A DNA stretch of 64,000 nt. Source: Clostridia bacterium (GTDB lineage: Bacteria; Bacillota; Clostridia; Christensenellales; Pumilibacteraceae). The stretch spans positions 1 to 64,000 of the forward strand of contig JAFVXY010000013.1 of assembly GCA_017500845.1 (NCBI GenBank), written 5' to 3'. Position numbers and translations under genes: made by a program. The notes beneath the pieces are model-generated. The model was not told where the DNA came from. It worked only from the letters and a program-made list of their open reading frames with translations, and made no database searches. Shown piece by piece: positions 62,015-64,000 of the stretch (the first letter of the stretch is position 1; each line of letters opens with the position of its first letter).

Positions 62015-62077
62015 CCTTAAAGAAGCTCCATCTGATGAGGGAGCTGTCAACATAGCTGACTGAGCAAGAGATTTTTT
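62012..62077 (+). repeat. Two-hairpin repeat, copy A
   Basis: 66 bp with hairpin I (AGCTCC / GGGAGCT), hairpin II (GTCA..AGCTGAC) and tail GAGCAAGAGA, then a T run. It matches copy B at 61 of 66 positions, including the first 38 exactly. Confidence 0.9.
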
Positions 62078-62101
62078 GTGACATTTGTTTTTGTCTTTTT
62101 T

Positions 62102-62160
62102 TCTCTCCCTCCGTCATTTTCTTACGAAAATGCCACCTCCCTCGTCATAGGGAGGTTCTT
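62102..62160 (-). repeat. Two-hairpin repeat, copy C, inverted relative to A
   Basis: Read on the minus strand: AAGAACCTCCC..GAGGGAGGT (hairpin I), GGCATTTTC-GTAA-GAAAATG (hairpin II), then ACGGAGGGAGAGA. The architecture equals A and B, but the stems are different. It faces copy A across only 24 bp. Confidence 0.8.
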
Positions 62161-62247
62161 TTTATGTGCAAGACCTATGCTTTTTTCGCTAAATTCACCT
62201 ATCTTGCGTAATTTTCTATCCTTATCACCTCTTGGCAGGAAATAAAC
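62122..62247 (-). pseudogene. Possible gene fragment between repeats B and C
   Basis: A minus frame reads VYFLPRGDKDRKLRKIGEF, then SEKSIGLAHKKN, before it enters copy C and stops at 62122. Upstream it is cut by a stop inside copy B. The composition looks coding, but it is too short to be sure; it may belong with the 61931 fragment. Confidence 0.25.
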
Positions 62248-62248
62248 T

Positions 62249-62314
62249 CAACCTTAAAGAAGCTCCATCTGATGAGGGAGCTGTCAGCGCAGCTGACTGA
62301 GGGAGAGATTTTTT
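62249..62314 (+). repeat. Two-hairpin repeat, copy B
   Basis: The best preserved copy: AAGAAGCTCCATCTGATGAG, GGAGCTGTCAGCGCAGCTGAC, TGAGGGAGAGA, T run (shown in parts). On the minus strand it encodes the last residues (NLSLSQLR) and the TGA stop of the DUF559 gene. Confidence 0.9.
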
Positions 62315-62651
62315 ACGGTCAAATCTATATATTCACATACGCCGTCAAAATTACGGTCGATATCCAAATTGCAAATTCGCACAACCGTCAAATTCATAGT
62401 CTCCAATGCCTTTGTTCTGATTTCGTCGCTGTTTGCCTGCTTATCGGTATAATGCCCACCGCCATCCAGCTCGATTATAAGCCTTGCCTTGGCACAATAA
62501 AAGTCCGCAATATAATTACCAATCGCCTTTTGACGTTGAAAGCGAACCGAATAATTCCTTAAAAAACCGTACCACAGCTTTCGTTCCCAAGGCGTCATAT
62601 TTTTCTTAGCACCTTTGCAAGAGGGATATTAGCTTTGTTATATTCCTTCAT
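62284..62651 (-). CDS. DUF559 (Vsr-like PD-(D/E)XK) endonuclease-domain protein, one-base frameshift
   Basis: From ATG 62651 (behind GGAGGGAGAGA of repeat D) the frame reads MKEYNKANIPLAKVLRK and then hits TGA. One more A in the A5 run at about 62600 would join it to the frame starting MTPWERKLWYGFLRNY, for 122 residues in total. The DUF559 core is intact: YIADFYC with the metal Asp, LIIELDGGGHY with Glu-x-Asp and His, and VVRICNLDIDRNFDGVCEYID. DUF559 shares the Vsr mismatch-endonuclease fold; its activity is unproven. Without the shift, a 104-residue protein from ATG 62598 keeps all catalytic residues. Confidence 0.8.
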
Positions 62652-62652
62652 T

Positions 62653-62704
62653 TCTCTCCCTCCGTCAAAAATCAAAGATTTTTGCCACCTTCCCTAGGGG
62701 GGAT
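62653..62704 (-). repeat. Two-hairpin repeat, copy D
   Basis: Minus strand: a worn hairpin I (CCCCCTAGGGAAGG), hairpin II GGCAAAAATC-TTT-GATTTTTG, then ACGGAGGGAGAGA. It faces copy B and lies directly before the DUF559 start codon. Confidence 0.8.
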
Positions 62705-62754
62705 ATTTATTTTGTGAACAACCCATATTTTTTGCCACAACATTACTTAATCCG

Positions 62755-63183
62755 TCACGGTTTATACCGCAATATAAGCAAATAGACAAACGCGGGGAGT
62801 AAAAAAAGTACAATCCCCACCGCGGCACCAATACCAAGTCCAAGCCGCAAGCCGCCGCCCCAAAACGCCGAAATAATAACACCCAAAATCATCGACAAAA
62901 TGAACATAACAAAAAGTATTGCACACGTCCTTGTGATTCTTTGCATTTTGATTATTTTGGGGCCATTTGGAGAATGACTTTCTATATCGGCATATTCCTC
63001 TCTTGTGGCTATACCGATGTCCATAAGCTCTTGCTTCCTTGCTCTCTCATCGATGCGGGCATGCGTTCCCGCAACGTAACCGCTTCTGCGCAGTCCGCCG
63101 TTAGTGCCGCTTCCTTTATACGCCATTTCTTGCGTGTATTCTTTAGTATCATAAGACTGCATACCGTCATTATTGTAATCCAT
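62755..63183 (-). CDS. Small membrane protein with two C-terminal helices
   Basis: A 142-residue protein starting at ATG 63183 (MDYNNDGMQSYDTKEY) behind GGAGGG; the longer in-frame start has no ribosome site. The first 85 residues are polar and basic (GLRRSGYVAGTHARIDERARKQE), cytoplasmic by charge. Two membrane helices follow (about 90-110 and 114-137), joined by a Gly-rich turn WGGGLRLGLGIG. No family was recognised; it is probably not part of the repeat element. Confidence 0.7.
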   Translation of the reverse strand: MDYNNDGMQSYDTKEYTQEMAYKGSGTNGGLRRSGYVAGTHARIDERARKQELMDIGIATREEYADIESHSPNGPKIIKMQRITRTCAILFVMFILSMILGVIISAFWGGGLRLGLGIGAAVGIVLFLLPAFVYLLILRYKP

Positions 63184-63340
63184 AGCACCCTCCTTCTCCT
63201 TTAGGCAAAGAAATAAATAACTGATTAGCTTAACGGTTTGATCGGCAAAACACAAAAAGAACAAGCGTTGTTATGTTGGCATGTAACCCATTATAACGCA
63301 AAAAAGGTTATTGGTACATTATTTTGCCGCCAAAAATCAC

Positions 63341-64000
63341 TCAGTTGAAGTAAAGACTATCTTTTGTAATTTTAAGTTTTGTGCCGTTAATATCGAATTC
63401 CTCAACCTTAGCTTCAGTTGTAAAATAGCTATGCTTAAAAAGCTCAACTTGCTCACCGTTAACCGTTACGGCAGAATAGCCTTGCGCAAGAGGCTCAGGC
63501 AGAGACAGAGGTTTATCTCGACTAATCTTGGGAACAAAGAAATTATGATACGTGCCGCTAACTTCAAAAGAATAGAAGCCGCCTATAACGGTTTCTGTGC
63601 CATCTATTACAACGGGATATGCGTACACATCGGACGGAACGTACCACATTATAATCCAGGTTTTTGTCACAGGAGTTACGCTATAAATACCGTCGCCCAT
63701 ATGCGAGCCCGTGGTTAAGCTATAATAATCATCAATCGTCTCATAATAAAAATAGCAATCCTTGACTTTGATGTACTCCATATTGCTGGCGCTTTGCCCT
63801 ATTGCCGCCTCGGGTGTAAAACGAATGCCAACAAACGCCCAATTGATTAAAAAAATTATGGCGAATCCTATAATTGCAATCGAGGCAATCGTAAGAAGCA
63901 CACCGATTATAATAACCTTGAGCGATGCGCCACAAAAGCTCTTGAGTTTCTCTGAAAAAGAGCCGTTAGAAACAGTATCCACGTTGTCGATATTGCCGCT
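63341..64000 (-). CDS. Membrane-anchored protein of unknown function (5' end may lie outside)
   Basis: The frame is open through the window edge; a GTG at 63982 is the first start-like codon but may be internal. The product (at least 213 residues from there) has one strong membrane segment (about residues 23-52, VIIIGVLLTIASIAIIGFA) and an exposed C-terminal part with Tyr-rich beta-like strands (KDCYFYYETIDDYYSL, GGFYSFEVSGTYHNFFV). The final 40 residues are charged. No family was recognised. Confidence 0.65.
   Translation of the reverse strand, partial: SGNIDNVDTVSNGSFSEKLKSFCGASLKVIIIGVLLTIASIAIIGFAIIFLINWAFVGIRFTPEAAIGQSASNMEYIKVKDCYFYYETIDDYYSLTTGSHMGDGIYSVTPVTKTWIIMWYVPSDVYAYPVVIDGTETVIGGFYSFEVSGTYHNFFVPKISRDKPLSLPEPLAQGYSAVTVNGEQVELFKHSYFTTEAKVEEFDINGTKLKITKDSLYFN

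Larger units (their letters stand above)
62249..62704. mobile_element. Candidate repeat-bounded DUF559 element
   Basis: Repeats B (plus) and D (minus) face each other at the ends of a 456-bp unit whose only gene is the DUF559 endonuclease-like protein. Repeat D supplies its ribosome site, repeat B its stop. Pair A/C next door has the same face-to-face layout with no gene, as a MITE or REPIN would relate to a full element. Mobility is inferred, not shown; no target duplication was identified. Confidence 0.6.

Overview
The window looks like chromosome from an anaerobic, probably endospore-forming member of the Clostridia (Bacillota). The lineage signals are the rpmH-rnpA-yidD-yidC-khpB cluster, the spore genes gpr (next to rpsT, as in many Bacillota) and yyaC, a one-chain PurL, a bifunctional-type PyrR, an anaerobic NrdG-type radical SAM activase and a PflX-like radical SAM protein. 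I cannot place it below class with confidence; an uncultured gut-type lineage is plausible. Most genes are on the minus strand. Nearly every core gene has a clear sigma-A-like promoter with a 17-bp spacer.

Layout. 1-3.5 kb: a truncated YczE/YitT-type membrane protein, a MATE exporter, ung and an ArsR regulator. 3.6-6.8 kb: khpB, yidC (frameshifted), yidD, rnpA and rpmH, which handle membrane insertion and RNase P. 7-10.5 kb: two small unknown genes and a CopA-type ATPase. 10.7-11.8 kb: rplM-rpsI behind a 150-nt leader. 11.9-17.3 kb: an AT-rich cassette of a 1546-residue RHS/YD-repeat surface protein and a coupled small membrane protein. 17.3-25.7 kb: a beta-propeller-like lipoprotein, an unknown gene, murI, gpr, rpsT, further lipoprotein and membrane genes, cvpA and yyaC. 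25.8-31.9 kb: a run gltX-mrnC-thyA-folA-rlmB-tpiA-gpmI with overlapping genes. 32-43.8 kb: pepV, trxA, pyrR, htpG, a SWIM-SNF2 ATPase, a Ca/Na antiporter, a radical SAM protein and an ABC-F protein. 44-47.2 kb: an AT-rich accessory operon (two lipoproteins and a membrane protein) divergent from a small XRE repressor. 47.3-57.5 kb: a complete purEFMNHDL operon for IMP synthesis. 57.6-60.3 kb: uppP, tspO, acpP and the NrdG-like activase. 60.4-64 kb: accessory DNA with an AAA/DUF4143 ATPase and, at 62.0-62.7 kb, a nested repeat element that carries a DUF559 endonuclease-like gene.

Best candidates for something new. (1) At 62012-62704, four copies of a two-hairpin repeat form two head-to-head inverted pairs. 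One pair is nearly empty. The other encloses a DUF559/Vsr-like gene whose Shine-Dalgarno and stop codon are both supplied by the flanking repeats, which suggests a self-mobilising repeat/endonuclease pair. (2) The XRE-lipoprotein locus has three phased 15-bp operators, one exactly filling a consensus promoter spacer. (3) Several unrelated genes have a -10 hexamer 6-7 nt before the ATG and no Shine-Dalgarno, implying common leaderless mRNAs. (4) The RHS protein ends in an unfamiliar 184-residue tail followed by a coupled membrane protein. Three genes (yidC, the DUF559 gene and an LRR-like gene at 23.1-23.4 kb) each need a one-base frame correction, so consensus indel errors cannot be excluded.
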